From: Alcanivorax sp. UBA4485
Lineage (GTDB): Bacteria > Pseudomonadota > Gammaproteobacteria > Pseudomonadales > Alcanivoracaceae
DNA: 13,227 bases
Direction: 5' to 3'
Assembly (NCBI GenBank): GCA_002389055.1
Contig: DGNT01000137.1
Coordinates: 1-13,227 of the forward strand
The notes below the pieces were generated by a model. That model saw nothing but the letters and a program-made list of their open reading frames with translations, did no database searches and was not told the origin of the DNA. A program made the position numbers and the translations under genes. Positions 12,850 to 13,227 of the stretch are shown here, one piece after another. How positions within the stretch are numbered: position 1 is the stretch's first letter; every line of letters begins with the position of its first letter.

Positions 12850-13227
12850 CCGGCTCGTCGTTGTGCGTCTCCTCGACCCGGAACCAGGCGGCGTACAGCG
12901 CCGGCAGGAACAGCAGAGTCAGGGCGGTGGCCACGATCAGCCCGCCCATGATCGCCACTGCCATGGGGCCGAAGAAGTCGCTGCGTGACAGCGGAATCAT
13001 CGCCAGCACCGCGGTCAGGGCGGTCAGCGCGATGGGCCGGAAACGGCGCACCGTGGACTCGATGATCGCGTCCCACTGGCTGCGGCCCTGGCTGATGTCC
13101 TGCTCGATCTGGTCCACCAGGATCACCGAGTTGCGCATGATCATGCCGGTCAGCGCGATGGTGCCGAGCATCGCCACGAAGCCGAACGGCTCGCCGAACA
13201 GCAGCAGGAACAGGGTCACGCCGATCA
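12839..13227 (-). CDS. RND efflux pump permease subunit, C-terminal fragment
   Basis: The gene runs off the right edge of the window; about 129 residues of the C-terminus are visible and the frame stays open to the edge. The pattern is that of the last transmembrane helices of AcrB-type RND permeases: FVAMLGTIALTGMIMRNSVILVDQIEQDISQG, then the cytoplasmic helix WDAIIESTVRRFRPIALTALTAVLAMIPL, FGPMAVAIMGGLIVATALTLLFLPALYAAWF, and a short polar tail. Such pumps export drugs, solvents or metals through a tripartite complex with a membrane-fusion protein and an outer-membrane channel. The partners would lie outside the window, and the substrate cannot be told here. The visible part is intact. Its stop overlaps the end of the lipoprotein gene on the other strand. 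Confidence 0.93.
   Translation of the reverse strand, partial: IGVTLFLLLFGEPFGFVAMLGTIALTGMIMRNSVILVDQIEQDISQGRSQWDAIIESTVRRFRPIALTALTAVLAMIPLSRSDFFGPMAVAIMGGLIVATALTLLFLPALYAAWFRVEETHNDEPVTR

Noticed and set aside
1..13227. Search for CRISPR arrays, tRNA genes, integrase or transposase genes, and defence genes.
   Set aside because: No spaced direct repeats, cloverleaf patterns or recognisable proteins of these kinds were seen.

Overview
The window is high-GC bacterial DNA with dense, mostly intact genes. Gene content points to a gammaproteobacterium related to Alcanivorax or Pseudomonas: an RdgC of the same length as the E. coli protein, an acyl-CoA synthetase very close to AlkK of alkane degraders, a Pseudomonas-type REP doublet, and TRAP, RND and TauE/YfcA transporters. 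The genus is an inference. No tRNA, rRNA, CRISPR array, transposase or phage gene was seen, and no gene-free stretch exceeds 300 bases.

Layout, left to right. (1) The 3' end of a TRAP transporter large subunit (+), followed by a REP doublet (320-463) and a gamma-carbonic-anhydrase-like hexapeptide protein (+) whose ribosome binding site lies inside a hairpin. (2) A complete ECF42-type sigma factor module (+, 1166-3647): a divergent YCII protein, the sigma factor with a long C-terminal extension, a canonical DGPF/YCII protein, and a SnoaL/NTF2-like protein. (3) An AlkK-like fatty-acyl-CoA ligase (-), divergent from an arylamine N-acetyltransferase (+), then rdgC (+) and a second SnoaL-like protein (+). 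(4) A minus-strand block read from right to left: a TauE/YfcA-type permease, then a tightly overlapping permease / zinc alcohol dehydrogenase / VOC-protein set. (5) A lipoprotein with an acidic linker (+), whose 3' end overlaps that of an RND efflux pump gene (-) cut by the window edge.

The most notable point is the sigma factor module. The same bipartite element, TGTCGA-N17-CGAC, occurs twice at exactly the same spacing. One copy lies upstream of the first YCII gene and the other upstream of the DGPF gene, straddling the sigma gene's stop codon. It matches my recollection of the promoter motif of ECF42 sigma factors, so the module probably activates both of its own transcription units. The first YCII protein has lost the DGPF signature (DGAA instead), which suggests that the paired paralogues have diverged in role. 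The second point is the permease-dehydrogenase-VOC overlap cluster, which looks like an uptake and oxidation unit for an unidentified substrate.
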